Assembly: GCF_029761935.1 (NCBI RefSeq)
Contig: NZ_CP121699.1
Coordinates: forward strand, 1,426,001-1,490,000
Length of the DNA stretch: 64,000 nucleotides
Reading direction: 5' to 3'
Source of the DNA: Microbacterium testaceum
Lineage (GTDB): Bacteria; Actinomycetota; Actinomycetes; Actinomycetales; Microbacteriaceae
The notes under the pieces were generated by a model. It had not been told where the DNA came from. It saw only the letters and a list, made by a program, of their open reading frames with translations, and searched no databases. Made by a program: the position numbers and the translations under genes. Positions 28,789 through 39,676 of this stretch are shown one piece after another (position 1 is the stretch's first letter; the number at the start of each line of letters is the position of its first letter).

Positions 28789-30650
28789 CGGGTCGCCTCC
28801 TTGTCGGCCAGGGCATCATCGGTCATGACGGGAATGGCCCCGGTGCGGGCTTCGCGTTCGGCCTGCTCGGCCTCTTCGAGGCTCGAGATCACGTAGCGGT
28901 AGTGGTCGCTCTCGCGCAGCAGATCGGAGTGCGTGCCGACCGCGGTGATGCGGCCCTCTTCGAGAAGGGCGACCCGATCGGCGAGGGTGACCGTCGACGG
29001 GCGGTGCGCGACGACCAGGGCGGTCGTCTCGCTGAGGACCTCGCGCAGGGCGTCCTCGACGAGCGCCTCTGTGTCGACGTCGAGTGCCGACAGCGGATCG
29101 TCGAGCACGAGCACGGCCGGGCGCGCGGCGACGGCGCGCGCGAGGGCGAGACGCTGACGCTGCCCGCCCGAAAGGCTGAGCCCCTCTTCGCCGATGACGG
29201 TGTCGAGTCCGTCGGGCAGGTCGTAGACGAACTGGGCCTGGGCGACCTGCAGGGCTTCGCGCAGGATGTCCTCGGCCTCGTCCGACCCGGGCGTCAGGTC
29301 TTCTCGACCCAGCAGCACGTTGTCGCGCACGGTCTGCGAGAACAGCGTCGCGTCTTCGAAGGCCATACCGACGTGACGCCGCAGCTCGGCGAGCGTGAGG
29401 TCGCGGACATCGACGCCGTCGATCAGCACGCGCCCGCCCGTGGCGTCGTACAGGCGACCGGGCAGGGTCGTCAGCGTCGTCTTTCCCGAACCCGTGAGGC
29501 CGACGAGGGCCATCGTCTCACCGGGGTGCAGGACCAGGTCGACGCCGTCGAGCAGGTCGCGCTCGGTGTCGGCGGCATCCTGGTACCGGAAGTGGGCGTT
29601 CTCGAACGTGAGTTCGCCGCGGGGTTCGGTGACCGTACGGGGGTTCTCGGGGTCGACGATGGTGTTCTGCTCGTCGAACACCTCGAAGATGCGATCGGTC
29701 GCGGTGCGCGCGTCGAGGAGGAACGAGAACAGGAAGCCGATCGACTCCATCGGCCACCGCAGCACCGTGGCCATCGCGAAGAACGCGACCAGCTCGGGCA
29801 CCTGCAGCTGGCCCAGCTGCGTCAGCACGATGCCCGCCCCGAGGCACACCGCGAAGGCGATGTCGGGCAGAAGAACCAGCCAGAACCAGATCCATCCGAT
29901 GGCGCGGGCTTTGTCGATCTCGGTCTCGCGCAGCGACTCGGCCTGGCGGGTGAACTTCCTGAGCGCGTGCGCGCCCCGCCCGAACGCCTTGAGGACGCGG
30001 ATGCCGTGGACGCTCTCTTCCACGGACGTGGCGAGGTCTCCGGCCTGGTCCTGGCTCTGGCGCGTCAGCGCGCCGTAGCGCTTCTCGAAGCGGAAGCCGA
30101 CGTAGATCACGGGCGCCGAGGTGACGAGGAACAGCGCGCCGAGGAGCCAGTGCCAGCGGAAGAGCAGGACGGCGCCGATGGCGATCGTCAGCATGTTGAC
30201 CACGAGGAGGATGACGCCGAAGGCCAGCCAGCGGCGGAGCATACTGATGTCCTGCATCATGCGCGAGAGCAGCTGACCGGACTGCCACCGGTCGTGGAAC
30301 GCGACCGGCAGACGCTGCAGGCGCGAGTAGAACGACTGACGGAGGTCGTACTCGACCTTGGTCGCCGGCGCGAGCACGAACCAGCGGCGCAGCCACACCA
30401 TCGCGGCCTCGGCGAGACCGAGACCGAGCACGGCGAGCGAGCCCCACACCAGGGCTGCAGGATCGAGCGAGGCGATGGGACCGGCGACGATCTGCTCGAG
30501 CACCAGCGGGATCGCCAGCGCCAGGAGGCTCGCGATGAGGGCGGTCACGGCACCCGCGATGAGACGCGGGAGCACGGGCCGAGCGATGGGGAGAAGCCGC
30601 GCGAGCGCGCGCGGTGTCGAAAGACGGGGCGGAGGCGTAGAGGGAGTCAT
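28785..30650 (-). CDS. ABC exporter half-transporter, degenerate Walker B
   Basis: 621 residues with a type IV ABC exporter membrane domain and a C-terminal ATPase. Walker [10 protein letters not shown] (about 385-393) and the signature LSGGQRQ are canonical, but Walker B reads [11 protein letters not shown], with Asp in place of the catalytic Glu. H-loop AHRPST. It pairs with the downstream gene so that one composite ATP site is canonical and the other degenerate. The ATG at 30650 follows GAGGATC. A possible 25-codon leader ORF lies 115 bp upstream. Confidence 0.9.
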   Translation of the reverse strand: MTPSTPPPRLSTPRALARLLPIARPVLPRLIAGAVTALIASLLALAIPLVLEQIVAGPIASLDPAALVWGSLAVLGLGLAEAAMVWLRRWFVLAPATKVEYDLRQSFYSRLQRLPVAFHDRWQSGQLLSRMMQDISMLRRWLAFGVILLVVNMLTIAIGAVLLFRWHWLLGALFLVTSAPVIYVGFRFEKRYGALTRQSQDQAGDLATSVEESVHGIRVLKAFGRGAHALRKFTRQAESLRETEIDKARAIGWIWFWLVLLPDIAFAVCLGAGIVLTQLGQLQVPELVAFFAMATVLRWPMESIGFLFSFLLDARTATDRIFEVFDEQNTIVDPENPRTVTEPRGELTFENAHFRYQDAADTERDLLDGVDLVLHPGETMALVGLTGSGKTTLTTLPGRLYDATGGRVLIDGVDVRDLTLAELRRHVGMAFEDATLFSQTVRDNVLLGREDLTPGSDEAEDILREALQVAQAQFVYDLPDGLDTVIGEEGLSLSGGQRQRLALARAVAARPAVLVLDDPLSALDVDTEALVEDALREVLSETTALVVAHRPSTVTLADRVALLEEGRITAVGTHSDLLRESDHYRYVISSLEEAEQAEREARTGAIPVMTDDALADKEATR

Positions 30651-30764
30651 GATCCTCGTGGGGTCGAAGCGGGCGCCGGGATCGGGCGCGGAAAGAGGTG
30701 CCAGGGGCGCGACGAAGGTCGTCGATCGGGGCGGAGCGGGGCGCCGGAGCGCGGACGCGGAGCC

Positions 30765-30842
30765 CTAGGGGCGTCGGCCGGGTCGTGCAGCACGGGAGGG
30801 TGCGGCGGCAACAGGGGCGACGGGGGCGTCGGTCTGGTCCAT
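30765..30842 (-). CDS. Possible 25-residue leader peptide upstream of the ABC exporter
   Basis: On the minus strand an ATG at 30842 has an almost ideal AAGGAGGA ribosome-binding site. It opens 25 codons (MDQTDAPVAPVAAAPSRAAR and a short basic tail) ending in TAG, 114 nt before the exporter start. The product is Ala/Pro/Arg-rich. A good ribosome-binding site on a short open frame in front of an exporter suggests a regulatory leader, but it could also be a chance or decayed start. The rest of the 295-bp gap has nothing recognisable. Confidence 0.4.
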   Translation of the reverse strand: MDQTDAPVAPVAAAPSRAARPGRRP

Positions 30843-30945
30843 GGCATCCTCCTTGTTCGGTGAAGCTTCCGCGGGGGGACGGCAGCCCTCCAGGATATCC
30901 CTGAGAAAACGCTGGAGGCAAGAGCGTCTTGTGACGACGGGCCGG

Positions 30946-31443
30946 TCAGACGGCGGATTCGCGTGCCAGCAAGCTCTCTTTCACGTGCGTGCCCCAGGCG
31001 AAGCCGCCCATCGACCCGTCGCCGCGCAGCACGCGATGACAGGGCACGAAGAGCGCGACCGCGTTCCGCGCGCAGATGGACGCCGCCGCCCGCACGGCCG
31101 ACGGTGAGCCGAGCGCCGCGGCGAAGCCCGTGTAGGTGAGGGGCGTTCCCACCTCGATCGCTCGCAGCGCCTCCCACCCGGCGAGCTGGAGGGGTGTCCC
31201 CCACTGCGAGACGGCGACGGCGTCGATCGCGGCGAGGTCACCGCTGTAGTACCTGCGCACCGCCTCGGCCGCCGAGGTGTCGCCGGGGCGGATGTCGGCG
31301 GGTCGTCGCTCAGGGCGGAGGCGCGCGAGGACGGCGTCGGTGTCGTCGGTCCAGCCGGATACGAGCACCCGGTCGGCCTCATCGGCGAGGATCGCGAACG
31401 GCCCGTCGGGGGTCTCGACGAACTGGAGGGTGGCAGCGGTCAT
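30946..31443 (-). CDS. ogt: Methylated-DNA-protein cysteine methyltransferase
   Basis: 165 residues. The acceptor cysteine is C135 in VPCHRV, preceded by the HTH-containing region [20 protein letters not shown] with the arginine finger. It removes O6-methyl groups from guanine by suicidal transfer. The start overlaps the stop of the upstream Ada-AlkA gene (ATGA), so both belong to one alkylation-repair operon. The length is normal for a stand-alone Ogt. Confidence 0.94.
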   Translation of the reverse strand: MTAATLQFVETPDGPFAILADEADRVLVSGWTDDTDAVLARLRPERRPADIRPGDTSAAEAVRRYYSGDLAAIDAVAVSQWGTPLQLAGWEALRAIEVGTPLTYTGFAAALGSPSAVRAAASICARNAVALFVPCHRVLRGDGSMGGFAWGTHVKESLLARESAV

Positions 31444-33047
31444 GCGAGATTCTCGCTCTCGGTCTCGGGTGCGGGTGAGGAAGGCAGGACGATGTCGGTG
31501 CGGAGGCGGGGGCTTCGCCGGCGGGTCGGCGCCGCGGCGACCGCGGCCCCGGACTCCGCCGGCGCGCGCCAGGCCTGCGTCACGGGCGCGGCGTACCAGT
31601 AGTGCGCCATCGCGTAGCTGCGCCAGGGCGCCAGCCGCTGCGACCAGCTCGTGAAACCGGCCGGATCGGAGGGGAGGCCGAGGGCCGCCGCACCGGCGCG
31701 GGCGGCCACGTCTCCGGGGAGGAGGACGTCCGGGTCGCCGAGCACGCGCATCCGCACGTAGTCGGCGGTCCACGGGCCGATCCCCCGCATCGCCAGGAGC
31801 CGCTCCCGTTGCTCGGCACCGTCGTCGCCGGCGCCGAGCTCGAGGCTGCCGTCGGCCAGCGCCGCCGCCGTCTCGACGATCGCCCGCATGCGCGCGGCGG
31901 GGCCGCGCAAGACCTCGAGCCCGCGCTCGGCGATCACCGCCGGCGAGGGGAAGAGCGTGAACGGCCGAGGACCGACGGCGGTCTGCTCGCCGAGTTCGGT
32001 GGTCAAACGCCCCTGCATCGTGCGGGCCGAGGCCACGCTGATCTGCTGCCCGATCATGGCGCGAAGCAGCATCTCGTCGGCGTCGATCGCCCCGGGCACC
32101 CGGACGCCCGGGATCGCCGCGGCGGCGGGAGCGAGTTCGGGATGCCGTGCGAGGGCCTCGTCGATCGCGAGCGGATCGGCGTCGAGGTCGAACAGCCTCC
32201 GAACGCGGGCGATGAGGGTACCCAGATCGGCCAGGGCCGAGAGCCGGGCGCGCAGGCGAAGGCGCCCGTCGTCGGCGAGACGCACCTCGAACCACGCCGG
32301 CCCCGCCGGAAGACGCGCGACCCGCGCGAACGAGCGGTCGTCGCCCTCTTCGACCCCGGGGATCGCGTGGGCCCTCATCCATCCGAACAGACCGGTCGTA
32401 TCGATCGGCCCGCGGACGGGGAGGGCGAGGTCGATCTCGCCCGCCGAGGCTTCGAGCCCCGAGTCGCGCGAGCGCCGCGCGCGGAGGTCGCGTGGCGGCA
32501 TGCCGAACACCTCCCCGATGGTGTCGGTGAACTGTCGGACGCTCGAGAATCCGGCCGAGAACGCGACATCGGCCGACGACAGATCGGTGCCGACGAGCAA
32601 CGCCCGGGCCGTGTGGGCCCGGTGTGCGCGGGCGAGGGCGAGAGGACCGGCCCCCAGCTCCGCGGTGAGCAGGCGCGTGAGGTGACGCGAGGAGTAGCCC
32701 AATCGGCGGGCGAGTCCCGGAACCCCTTCGCGATCGACGACACCGTCGGCGATGAGGCGCATGGCGCGCGCCACGACGTCACCGCGGACGTCCCACAGGG
32801 GCGAACCGGGAGCAGCCTCGGGCAGACATCTCTTGCACGCGCGATAACCGGCCTCGTGCGCGGCCGCCGAGGTGGCGTAGAACGTGACGTTCTCTTCCTT
32901 CGGCGTGCGCGCGGGGCAGCTCGGACGGCAGTAGATGCGCGTGGACCGGACCGCGGTGACGAACTGTCCGTCGAAGCGTCGATCGCGCGACTGGATGACG
33001 CGGTAGCGCTCGGCGAAGCCCGGGAGCTGGGGGACGGCGGTGGTCAT
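31440..33047 (-). CDS. Ada/AlkA fusion: alkylation-responsive AraC activator with 3-methyladenine DNA glycosylase
   Basis: 535 residues in three parts. Residues 1-80 are the Ada zinc domain with ligands C40, C44, C71 and C74 ([15 protein letters not shown]), where one Cys accepts methyl from phosphotriesters. Residues about 90-175 are an AraC-type HTH. Residues about 185-510 are an AlkA-like glycosylase with an HhH-GPD region ([18 protein letters not shown]) and catalytic Asp in the downstream PDVLLPGD. The protein should sense methylation damage, activate its own operon and excise alkylated bases. ATG 33047 is preferred over an upstream ATG at 33098. Confidence 0.93.
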   Translation of the reverse strand: MTTAVPQLPGFAERYRVIQSRDRRFDGQFVTAVRSTRIYCRPSCPARTPKEENVTFYATSAAAHEAGYRACKRCLPEAAPGSPLWDVRGDVVARAMRLIADGVVDREGVPGLARRLGYSSRHLTRLLTAELGAGPLALARAHRAHTARALLVGTDLSSADVAFSAGFSSVRQFTDTIGEVFGMPPRDLRARRSRDSGLEASAGEIDLALPVRGPIDTTGLFGWMRAHAIPGVEEGDDRSFARVARLPAGPAWFEVRLADDGRLRLRARLSALADLGTLIARVRRLFDLDADPLAIDEALARHPELAPAAAAIPGVRVPGAIDADEMLLRAMIGQQISVASARTMQGRLTTELGEQTAVGPRPFTLFPSPAVIAERGLEVLRGPAARMRAIVETAAALADGSLELGAGDDGAEQRERLLAMRGIGPWTADYVRMRVLGDPDVLLPGDVAARAGAAALGLPSDPAGFTSWSQRLAPWRSYAMAHYWYAAPVTQAWRAPAESGAAVAAAPTRRRSPRLRTDIVLPSSPAPETESENLA

Positions 33048-33177
33048 GGCATCCACCCTGCCACCGACCTCCGACATCGGCTGGCGGAAATCGGACACGG
33101 CCGTGGGACGCCCGCCCCCCGGACTTCTCCCTCTACCCGCCCGGGCGCAACCCCGATGCGATGTCGGAGGTCGTCGG

Positions 33178-33183
33178 TACCGT
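33178..33183 (+). promoter_or_regulatory. -10 box TACCGT, leaderless promoter
   Basis: TACCGT ends 7 nt before the ATG at 33191, which supports that start over one 30 nt upstream. Confidence 0.5.
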
Positions 33184-33190
33184 GAACACC

Positions 33191-34618
33191 ATGAGCGAAC
33201 GCGAATACGACCTCATCGTCATCGGCGCCGGCCCCGTCGGCGAGAACGTGGCCGACCGAGCCGTCCAGGCCGGCCTCACGGCTGCCATCGTCGAATCCGA
33301 GCTCGTCGGCGGCGAGTGCTCGTACTGGGCCTGCATGCCGTCGAAGGCTCTGCTGCGCAGTGCTGCCGCGCTGCGGGCCGCTCGCGACGTCGACGGCGCG
33401 AAGCAGGCGGTCACCGGCGACCTCGACATCGCCGCCGTACTGCGTCGGCGCGACACCATGACCAGCAACTACGACGACTCCGGCCAGGTGCAGTGGTTGC
33501 AGGGCGCGGGCATCGATCTCGTGCGGGGCCACGGCACGCTCAGGGGCGAGAAGACGGTCCGCGTCACCGCCGCCGACGGCACGACCACCGACCTCGTCGC
33601 GCGCCACGCGGTCGCGGTGTGCACCGGGTCGGCTGCGCTCCTTCCCGACATCCCGGGCCTGGCCGACATCTCGCCGTGGACCAGCCGCGAGGCCACCGCG
33701 GTCGAGCAGATCCCCGCATCCCTCGCGATCATCGGCGGCGGGGTCGTCGGCGCCGAGATGGCCACCGCGTTCCAGAGCCTCGGCAGCGAGGTCACGATCA
33801 TCGCCCGCTCGGGTCTGCTCGGCGGCAACGAGCCGTTCGCCGGAGAGCTCGTCGCCGACTCCCTGCGCGAACGCGGCGTCACGGTCAAGACGGGCGCCGA
33901 CACCACCTCGGCTCGTCGCGACGACGACGGTCGCGCCACCCTGGAGCTCTCCGACGGAACAGCGGTCACGGCCGACGAGGTGCTCGTCGCGATCGGGCGC
34001 ACGCCCCGCACGCAAGACCTGGGAGTGGATGCCGTGGGTTTGACGCCGGGCGCCTGGCTCGACGTCGACGACACCCTCCTCGTCCGCGGCTTCGACTGGC
34101 TGTACGCCGTCGGCGACGTCAACCACCGCGCGCTGCTCACCCACCAGGGCAAGTACCAGGCTCGCGCGGCCGGAGACGTGATCGCCGCCCGGGCGAAGGG
34201 CGACGAGATCGACGACGCGCCGTGGGGCGCGCACGTGGCGACCGCCGATCACGACGCGGTGCCCCAGGTCACCTTCACCGATCCCGAGGTGGCCTCGGTG
34301 GGCCTCACCGCGAAGAAGGCCGAAGAGAAGGGCCTGAACGTGCAGGTCCTCGATTACGACCTCGCGAGCGTCGCCGGCTCGAGCGAGCAGTCAGACGACT
34401 ACGTGGGCAAGGCCCGCGCGATCGTCGACCTCGATCGGGGCGTGCTGGTCGGCGCGACTTTCGTCGGCCCCGACATCGCAGAGCTGCTGCACTCCGCGAC
34501 CATCGCGATCGTCGGCGAGGTGCCGGTGAAGCGGCTCTGGCACGCCGTCCCGTCGTACCCGACGGTCAGCGAGGTGTGGCTGCGCCTGCTCGAGACCCTG
34601 GGGCGCGACTCGGCCTGA
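33191..34618 (+). CDS. NAD(P)/FAD-dependent disulfide-reductase-fold oxidoreductase
   Basis: 475 residues with the layout of class I flavoprotein disulfide reductases. The FAD site is [16 protein letters not shown]. The redox pair is in [17 protein letters not shown], where the cysteines are separated by four residues as in lipoamide dehydrogenase, though the surrounding sequence is unusual. The NAD(P) site is [15 protein letters not shown]. The C-terminal dimerisation domain ends in [13 protein letters not shown], so the His-Glu pair of true lipoamide dehydrogenases is altered. Likely a quinone, mercuric-reductase-like or mycothiol-related reductase. The partner is unknown. Confidence 0.8.
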   Translation: MSEREYDLIVIGAGPVGENVADRAVQAGLTAAIVESELVGGECSYWACMPSKALLRSAAALRAARDVDGAKQAVTGDLDIAAVLRRRDTMTSNYDDSGQVQWLQGAGIDLVRGHGTLRGEKTVRVTAADGTTTDLVARHAVAVCTGSAALLPDIPGLADISPWTSREATAVEQIPASLAIIGGGVVGAEMATAFQSLGSEVTIIARSGLLGGNEPFAGELVADSLRERGVTVKTGADTTSARRDDDGRATLELSDGTAVTADEVLVAIGRTPRTQDLGVDAVGLTPGAWLDVDDTLLVRGFDWLYAVGDVNHRALLTHQGKYQARAAGDVIAARAKGDEIDDAPWGAHVATADHDAVPQVTFTDPEVASVGLTAKKAEEKGLNVQVLDYDLASVAGSSEQSDDYVGKARAIVDLDRGVLVGATFVGPDIAELLHSATIAIVGEVPVKRLWHAVPSYPTVSEVWLRLLETLGRDSA

Positions 34619-34721
34619 GTCGGGGCGGGCGTGAGACGCCGATCGGTGCTCGACCGGGCCGGGGCGTGGCCTGTCGCGTCTCACTCGTCGCCCCGCCCTC
34701 TCCCGAGGGAGTCCCACGGAA

Positions 34722-34727
34722 TAAGGT
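34722..34727 (+). promoter_or_regulatory. -10 box TAAGGT, leaderless promoter
   Basis: TAAGGT ends 6 nt before the ATG at 34734. Confidence 0.6.
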
Positions 34728-34733
34728 CGCTTC

Positions 34734-35255
34734 ATGTCACTCTCCGTCGCCCTGATCCGTGGAGTAGGTGGACCCACGGCGATGAGTATGCCCGCGCTGC
34801 GCGAAGTGCTGGCATCCGCCGGTCTGGGCGAGGTCGAGACGCTGCAGGTCGCGGGCAACCTCGTGCTCGATGACGGCGGGCGCTCCCCCGACGAGATTGC
34901 CGGGGTCGTGCGCGACGCAGTGCTCGATGCGTTCGGCTTCGACCTCCCGGTCGTCGTACGGACCCACGTCGAGCTCGCGGACGCCCACGCACGGAACCCG
35001 TTCGCCGGCACAGCCGAGGGTCGGTGGGTGCAGACGGTGTTCCTCGCCGAACCGCCGTCCGTGGGAACGACGCTCGACGTGCCGGCCCCGTACCCCGAGG
35101 AGGCCGTTCTCGACGGTCGCGAAGTGTTCGTGCGCTATCCCCAGGGCATCGGCGGGTCGAAGCTGCAGGCCGCCTGGTTCGAGAAGCGCCTCGGCGTCAC
35201 CGGCACGGCGCGTAACGCCAACACGGTCGCCAAGCTCGTCGCGATGAGCGCCTGA
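34734..35255 (+). CDS. DUF1697-family protein
   Basis: 173 residues matching DUF1697: [20 protein letters not shown] at the N-terminus, [11 protein letters not shown], and a C-terminal [18 protein letters not shown]. The family is cytosolic and functionally uncharacterised. In most members the first segment is LLRGINVGGKN-like; here it is diverged but aligned. The gene is probably monocistronic and leaderless, and it is followed by a palindromic repeat array. Confidence 0.88.
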   Translation: MSLSVALIRGVGGPTAMSMPALREVLASAGLGEVETLQVAGNLVLDDGGRSPDEIAGVVRDAVLDAFGFDLPVVVRTHVELADAHARNPFAGTAEGRWVQTVFLAEPPSVGTTLDVPAPYPEEAVLDGREVFVRYPQGIGGSKLQAAWFEKRLGVTGTARNANTVAKLVAMSA

Positions 35256-35309
35256 GGATGGCGGCACCCCTCAATCGCAAGAATTCCCCGGCTCCGGCTC
35301 CCGCCCCTC

Positions 35310-35500
35310 GCGCGATAAACGCGCGCGGCACCCAGAAACGCCGGGGGACACCGTTTCTCGTCGCAGCGAGCGTTTATCGCGCTCCGGCGCCGGCCCTCAG
35401 CCAGGCGAGACCGGTTCTCGACGCAGCGAGCGTTCACCGCGTCCCGCGCCCCACCCCCCGCCAGCTGACACCGTTTCTTCTCCCAGCGAGCGCCCACCGC
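35310..35500. repeat. Array of one inverted and three direct ~40-bp repeats, 60-bp period
   Basis: The 342-bp gap 35256-35597 has no gene. Direct copies lie at 35341-35380, 35401-35440 and 35461-35500, exactly 60 bp apart, each containing a CACCGTTTCT-like start, CAGCGAGCG and a CCGC or TCGC end. An inverted copy (CGCGATAAACGC...AGAAACG, 35311-35340) precedes them and can pair with the first direct copy. The same family is in the folD-glyA gap and, as a half-copy, near 60600. Confidence 0.85.
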
Positions 35501-35549
35501 AACCCCGGCGAGCGTCATCACGCCCCACGCGCCCCCACCAGAAACCCCA

Positions 35550-35583
35550 CACCGCCCCCGCGACCGAGGTCGCGAGGGCGGTG
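35550..35583 (-). terminator. Hairpin terminator of purH
   Basis: CACCGCCCCCGCGACC GA GGTCGCGAGGGCGGTG forms a 16-bp stem with a single mismatch, 15 bp beyond the purH stop. Confidence 0.8.
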
Positions 35584-35597
35584 CGAAGCGCGACGGG

Positions 35598-37208
35598 TCA
35601 GTGGAAGAAGTGGCGCTCTCCCGTGAAGAACATCGTGACGCCGGCGGCGCGCGCGGCGTCGACGACCTCGGCATCCCGAACCGACCCGCCGGGCTGGATG
35701 ATCGCCGAGATGCCGGCGTCGATCAGCACCTGCGGGCCGTCGGCGAAGGGGAAGAAGGCGTCGGATGCCGCGATGGAGCCGGCGGCGCGGTCACCGGCGC
35801 GCTCGACCGCGAGGCGGCAGGAGTCGACGCGGTTGACCTGGCCCATGCCGATGCCGACCGTGGCCGAGCCCTTCGCGAGCACGATCGCGTTCGACTTGAC
35901 CGCGCGGCACGACTTCCACGCGAAGATGAGGCTCTCCATGTCCTCGTCGGCGGGGCGCTCACCCGAGACGAGCTCCCAGTTCTTCGCGACCGACTCGATG
36001 TCGTCGGGGAAGCGGTCGGCGTCCTGCAGCAGCAGGCCGCCCGACACGAGGCGGACGTCCATGCGCTCCTGCTGCCAGTCGTTCGGCAGGCGCAGCACGC
36101 GGAGGTTCTTCTTGAGCTTGAACACCTCGAGCGCCTCGGGCTCGAAGTCGGGCGCGATGATCACCTCGGTGAAGATGTCGCGCAGGTTCTCGGCCATCTT
36201 GAGCGTCACGGTCCGGTTCGCGGCGATCACGCCGCCGAAGGCCGAGACGGGGTCGCACTCGTGCGCGCGCAGGTGCGCCGAGGCGATCGGGTCGAGGGCG
36301 TTGGGGGCGGCGACGGCGATACCGCAGGGGTTCGCGTGCTTGATGATCGCCACGGCCGGCTTGACCATGTCGAAGGCGGCGCGGAGGGCCGCGTCGGCGT
36401 CGACGTAGTTGTTGTACGACATCTCCTTGCCCTGCAGCTGCGTGGCCTGGGCGATGCCGTGACCGCCGACGCGCGTGTAGATCGCCGCGCGCTGGTGCGA
36501 GTTCTCGCCGTAGCGCAGGGTCGACAGACGCTCGGCCTGGATGGTGAGGTGCGCGGGCAGGTCGATGTCGTCGGCGAGGGTGCCTTCGGCGAACCAGGTC
36601 GAGACGGCGGTGTCGTAGGCGGCGGTGTGCGAGAAGGCGCGGGCGGCGAGTTCGCGGCGCTGCACGAGGTTCGTGCCGCCGTTGGCCTGCAGGGCGTCGA
36701 TGATCGCGGGGTACGACTCGGGCGAGACGACGATCGCGACGTTCGCGTGGTTCTTCGCCGAGGCGCGCACCATGGCGGGGCCGCCGATGTCGATCTGCTC
36801 GACGACATCGTCGCCCTCGGCACCGGATGCCACGGTCTCGACGAACGGGTAGAGGTTCACGACGACGAGCTCGAAGGGGCGGATGTCGAGTTCTTCGAGC
36901 TGCGCCTCGTGCGAGGCCAGACGCAGGTCGGCGAGGAGGCCCGCGTGCACGCTCGGGTGCAGGGTCTTCACGCGTCCGTCGAGCGACTCGGGGAAGCCGG
37001 TCACCGACGAGACGTCCGTGACGGCGTATCCGGCGTCGCGCAGGAGGGTGGCCGAGCCGCCGGTCGAGACGATCTCGACGCCCGCGGCGGCGAGGGCCGC
37101 ACCGAGTTCGAGCAGACCGGTCTTGTCGCTCACCGACACCAGTGCGCGGCGGATCGGGACGATGTCTCGGGGGCGGTAGTCGGCGGGGTCGTGGCGGGGT
37201 CCGGCCAT
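35598..37208 (-). CDS. purH: Bifunctional AICAR formyltransferase/IMP cyclohydrolase
   Basis: 536 residues, the expected PurH length. The N-terminal MGS-like cyclohydrolase domain has [20 protein letters not shown] and [13 protein letters not shown]. The C-terminal formyltransferase carries the catalytic KH in IIKHANPCG and [12 protein letters not shown]. It performs the last two steps of IMP synthesis using 10-formyl-THF, linking to FolD/GlyA and to ZTP as a signal. It follows purN on the same strand with a 65-bp spacer. Confidence 0.96.
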   Translation of the reverse strand: MAGPRHDPADYRPRDIVPIRRALVSVSDKTGLLELGAALAAAGVEIVSTGGSATLLRDAGYAVTDVSSVTGFPESLDGRVKTLHPSVHAGLLADLRLASHEAQLEELDIRPFELVVVNLYPFVETVASGAEGDDVVEQIDIGGPAMVRASAKNHANVAIVVSPESYPAIIDALQANGGTNLVQRRELAARAFSHTAAYDTAVSTWFAEGTLADDIDLPAHLTIQAERLSTLRYGENSHQRAAIYTRVGGHGIAQATQLQGKEMSYNNYVDADAALRAAFDMVKPAVAIIKHANPCGIAVAAPNALDPIASAHLRAHECDPVSAFGGVIAANRTVTLKMAENLRDIFTEVIIAPDFEPEALEVFKLKKNLRVLRLPNDWQQERMDVRLVSGGLLLQDADRFPDDIESVAKNWELVSGERPADEDMESLIFAWKSCRAVKSNAIVLAKGSATVGIGMGQVNRVDSCRLAVERAGDRAAGSIAASDAFFPFADGPQVLIDAGISAIIQPGGSVRDAEVVDAARAAGVTMFFTGERHFFH

Positions 37209-37273
37209 GGCGTTCGGCTCCTGTGTCTCGAGTCGGGTTCGGATGCGCGACGGGCCGGCGCCCGTCGAGCGGG

Positions 37274-37873
37274 TCAGGCTGTTCGGGATGCCGCGGCGGC
37301 GAGGTCGAGCTCGCCTTCGGCGATCCGTCGGACGACGTCGATGAGCAGACGTCGTTCGACGGGCTTGATGCGGTCGTGCAGCGAGTCCTCGTCGTCGCCG
37401 GGGAGCACGGGGATGCGCTCCTGGGCGAGGATGGGCCCGGTGTCGACGCCGGAGTCGACGACGATCACGCTCGCGCCGGTCTGGGTCACACCCGCGGCGA
37501 GGGCGTCTCGCACGCCGTGCGCTCCGGGGAACTCGGGCAGGTAGGCGGGGTGGGTGTTGATGATGCGCGGTTCCCACGCGGCGACGAGGTCGGCGGGGAG
37601 CAGACGCATCATTCCGCTGAGCACGACGAGGTCGGGGTTCCACACCGACAGCTGGGCCCCGAGCTCGGCGCCCCACTCTTCGCGTGACGCGAAGGCGCTG
37701 AAGGGAACGAGGAAGGTCGGGATGCCGAAATGCTCGGCGTGGGCGAAGCCGTCGGCCTCGCGATCGGCACCGACCGCGATCACGCGCGCCGGAAAGTCGG
37801 GGGCGGATGCCGCCTCGAGCAGGGCGCGGAGGTTCGAGCCGGCGCCGGAGATGAGGACGGCGACCGTGAGCAC
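37274..37873 (-). CDS. purN: Phosphoribosylglycinamide formyltransferase
   Basis: 199 residues. [15 protein letters not shown] opens the formyl-transferase fold, and the catalytic Asn-His-Asp set is in [13 protein letters not shown] and [12 protein letters not shown]. It formylates GAR with 10-formyl-THF. The start is a GTG with a TAGACT -10 box 6 nt upstream, so it begins the purN-purH operon without a leader. The order PerM-purN-purH is typical of actinobacteria. Confidence 0.95.
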   Translation of the reverse strand: MLTVAVLISGAGSNLRALLEAASAPDFPARVIAVGADREADGFAHAEHFGIPTFLVPFSAFASREEWGAELGAQLSVWNPDLVVLSGMMRLLPADLVAAWEPRIINTHPAYLPEFPGAHGVRDALAAGVTQTGASVIVVDSGVDTGPILAQERIPVLPGDDEDSLHDRIKPVERRLLIDVVRRIAEGELDLAAAASRTA

Positions 37874-37879
37874 GCGCTC

Positions 37880-37885
37880 AGTCTA
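37880..37885 (-). promoter_or_regulatory. -10 box TAGACT (minus strand), leaderless promoter of purN
   Basis: On the minus strand TAGACT ends 6 nt before the GTG at 37873. Confidence 0.6.
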
Positions 37886-38013
37886 CGCAGGTGCGCTCGG
37901 GCGCGCGGGCCCGCCGGACAGGACGCCTGAGGGCGCGGCGCGGTCCGAGCGACCAGTCCGACCGACCCTGTCGCCGTGAGCACGGGAACCTCCGCGGTGC
38001 GCAGTGGTGGTCG

Positions 38014-39636
38014 TCAGTGCTTGCCGCCGGGCTCTCCGCCGTGCTCCGACCAGGCCGCGCGGATGCGCGCGCGCACCTCGTCGTCGGTGAGGTCGTCCGA
38101 CGCCCCCGCACTCTCCGCCGACGTCACCGGGGCGGACGGCGTCGGATCGGAAGCGGGGGGAAGGGGCACCGAGAGGGACACTCCCGCGCCGGCCCGCGAG
38201 GACGACGTGTCGGCGTCCGCGGCGCCTCTCCGTGTCCCGAGCGCGGTGTCGGTCGCCACGGCATCCGGATCGCGGTACGAGCTCGGCCACACGTCGTGGG
38301 CGATCCCCGCCCCGAGCCGGGACCCCGTCGGGGTCGGACCCGTCGCGTGTTCATCACGGTCGAAGGGCACGTGCTCGCGAGCGGCGAAAGAGAACCCGCG
38401 GTGCTCGCGCTCCTCGAATCGGTCGTCACCCTCGTCGGCCCCGAACCTCGGGCTCAACAGCAGGATCGCGAGGCCCACGAGCACCTCGAGACCGAGGGTC
38501 AGCGCGAGCGGTCCCGGCTGCGGGCCCGTGTCGACGAGCCGGCCGGGTCCGATCGACCCCGACGAGACGACGGCGGCGAGCGCCCCCATCCCGCCGGTGA
38601 GCGCGGCGACCGCGACCGCCAGCACCAGCCGGGGCCCGAGGGGCTCGGGGCCGGTGGTGAACGGCATCCGGGATCGGAGGATCCACCCCGTCAACGCGCC
38701 GACGGCAATGGGCAGCAGGGCGAGGAGCAGCAGCCACGACGACGTCGAGTCGGGCACCGCCCCGAGCACCGGGATGCCGGGGAGCGCGCCGACCTGCGTC
38801 GCGGCCGGGGTGACCGCGGTGTCGGTGCCGAGGGCGAATCCGGGACCGGCGGCGAACGACATGCCCCAGAGCACGAGGGTCGGGAGGTAGAACAGTTGAC
38901 CGAGCGCGATGACGGTCGCGCCGATGAGGTCGGCATTGCTCGCCTGGTAGAGGCCGATGACCTGCGAGGCGCGGGCGATGAGCCCGGCCACCACGACCAC
39001 GGCGCCCACGCCGACGAGCCCGAGGGTGGTGAGCGCGAGTCCGCGCAGCGCGAGTCCGGGCACGGGCGCCCAGGCGGTCGGCATCCGCTCGATCCTCTCG
39101 CGGAGGGCGTCGACCGGACCGTCGTCGCCGACGCGCCACGCGCCGACCAGGGCGCCGATGAGCGAGGGGACGAGGAAGATCAGCGAGGGCAGGAGGATCG
39201 CGAGCCAGGTCTCGGAGGACACGAGGGCTGCGCCCGAGGTGAGCGCGACGCCCGCGGAGAGAGCCGCGAAAACGAGCGATCCCGAGATCCACCCGGTCAG
39301 CCCGGCACCCGCCTCGGCGGCGCGTGCCCCCGAGCGAGCCGCGAAGAGCCCGGTGAACGCCGCGAAGGCGAGGGGCGCGAGCGAGAGCGTCAAGGTCGCG
39401 AAGGTCGGGTCGATGCCGGTGACGGCCAGATACGCGTCGGGCAGCGTGATCGTCACGGGGACGAGGTGGCCGAGGTGCCACACCGCAGCGGCCGCGGGCC
39501 AGAGCGCTCCCCAGTCGGGGCTGCCGACTCCGAAGACCCAGAGCAGAGTGAGAGGTGCGAGCACGACCGCGATGCCACCCGCGGCCGCCAGGACGGCGTC
39601 GAGGGCGGCGAGGAGTGCGATGAGAAGGCGATGCAT
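38014..39636 (-). CDS. PerM/DUF6350-family integral membrane protein
   Basis: 540 residues. About ten hydrophobic helices fill residues 1-400; the last 140 residues are a charged Ser/Asp/Arg-rich cytoplasmic tail. The membrane part matches DUF6350, whose mycobacterial member PerM is needed for cell division and persistence. It keeps the usual neighbourhood beside purN. The ATG at 39636 lacks a strong ribosome-binding site. The specific role in this organism is inferred from the family. Confidence 0.82.
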   Translation of the reverse strand: MHRLLIALLAALDAVLAAAGGIAVVLAPLTLLWVFGVGSPDWGALWPAAAAVWHLGHLVPVTITLPDAYLAVTGIDPTFATLTLSLAPLAFAAFTGLFAARSGARAAEAGAGLTGWISGSLVFAALSAGVALTSGAALVSSETWLAILLPSLIFLVPSLIGALVGAWRVGDDGPVDALRERIERMPTAWAPVPGLALRGLALTTLGLVGVGAVVVVAGLIARASQVIGLYQASNADLIGATVIALGQLFYLPTLVLWGMSFAAGPGFALGTDTAVTPAATQVGALPGIPVLGAVPDSTSSWLLLLALLPIAVGALTGWILRSRMPFTTGPEPLGPRLVLAVAVAALTGGMGALAAVVSSGSIGPGRLVDTGPQPGPLALTLGLEVLVGLAILLLSPRFGADEGDDRFEEREHRGFSFAAREHVPFDRDEHATGPTPTGSRLGAGIAHDVWPSSYRDPDAVATDTALGTRRGAADADTSSSRAGAGVSLSVPLPPASDPTPSAPVTSAESAGASDDLTDDEVRARIRAAWSEHGGEPGGKH

Positions 39637-39676
39637 GGGCGAGAGGAACCCTACCCGCGACGCCCCAGCCCGCCCC

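Noticed and set aside
35310..35500. CRISPR array reading of the 60-bp periodic repeats
   Set aside because: Only three imperfect copies, spacers of about 20 bp, an inverted copy at one end and no cas genes.
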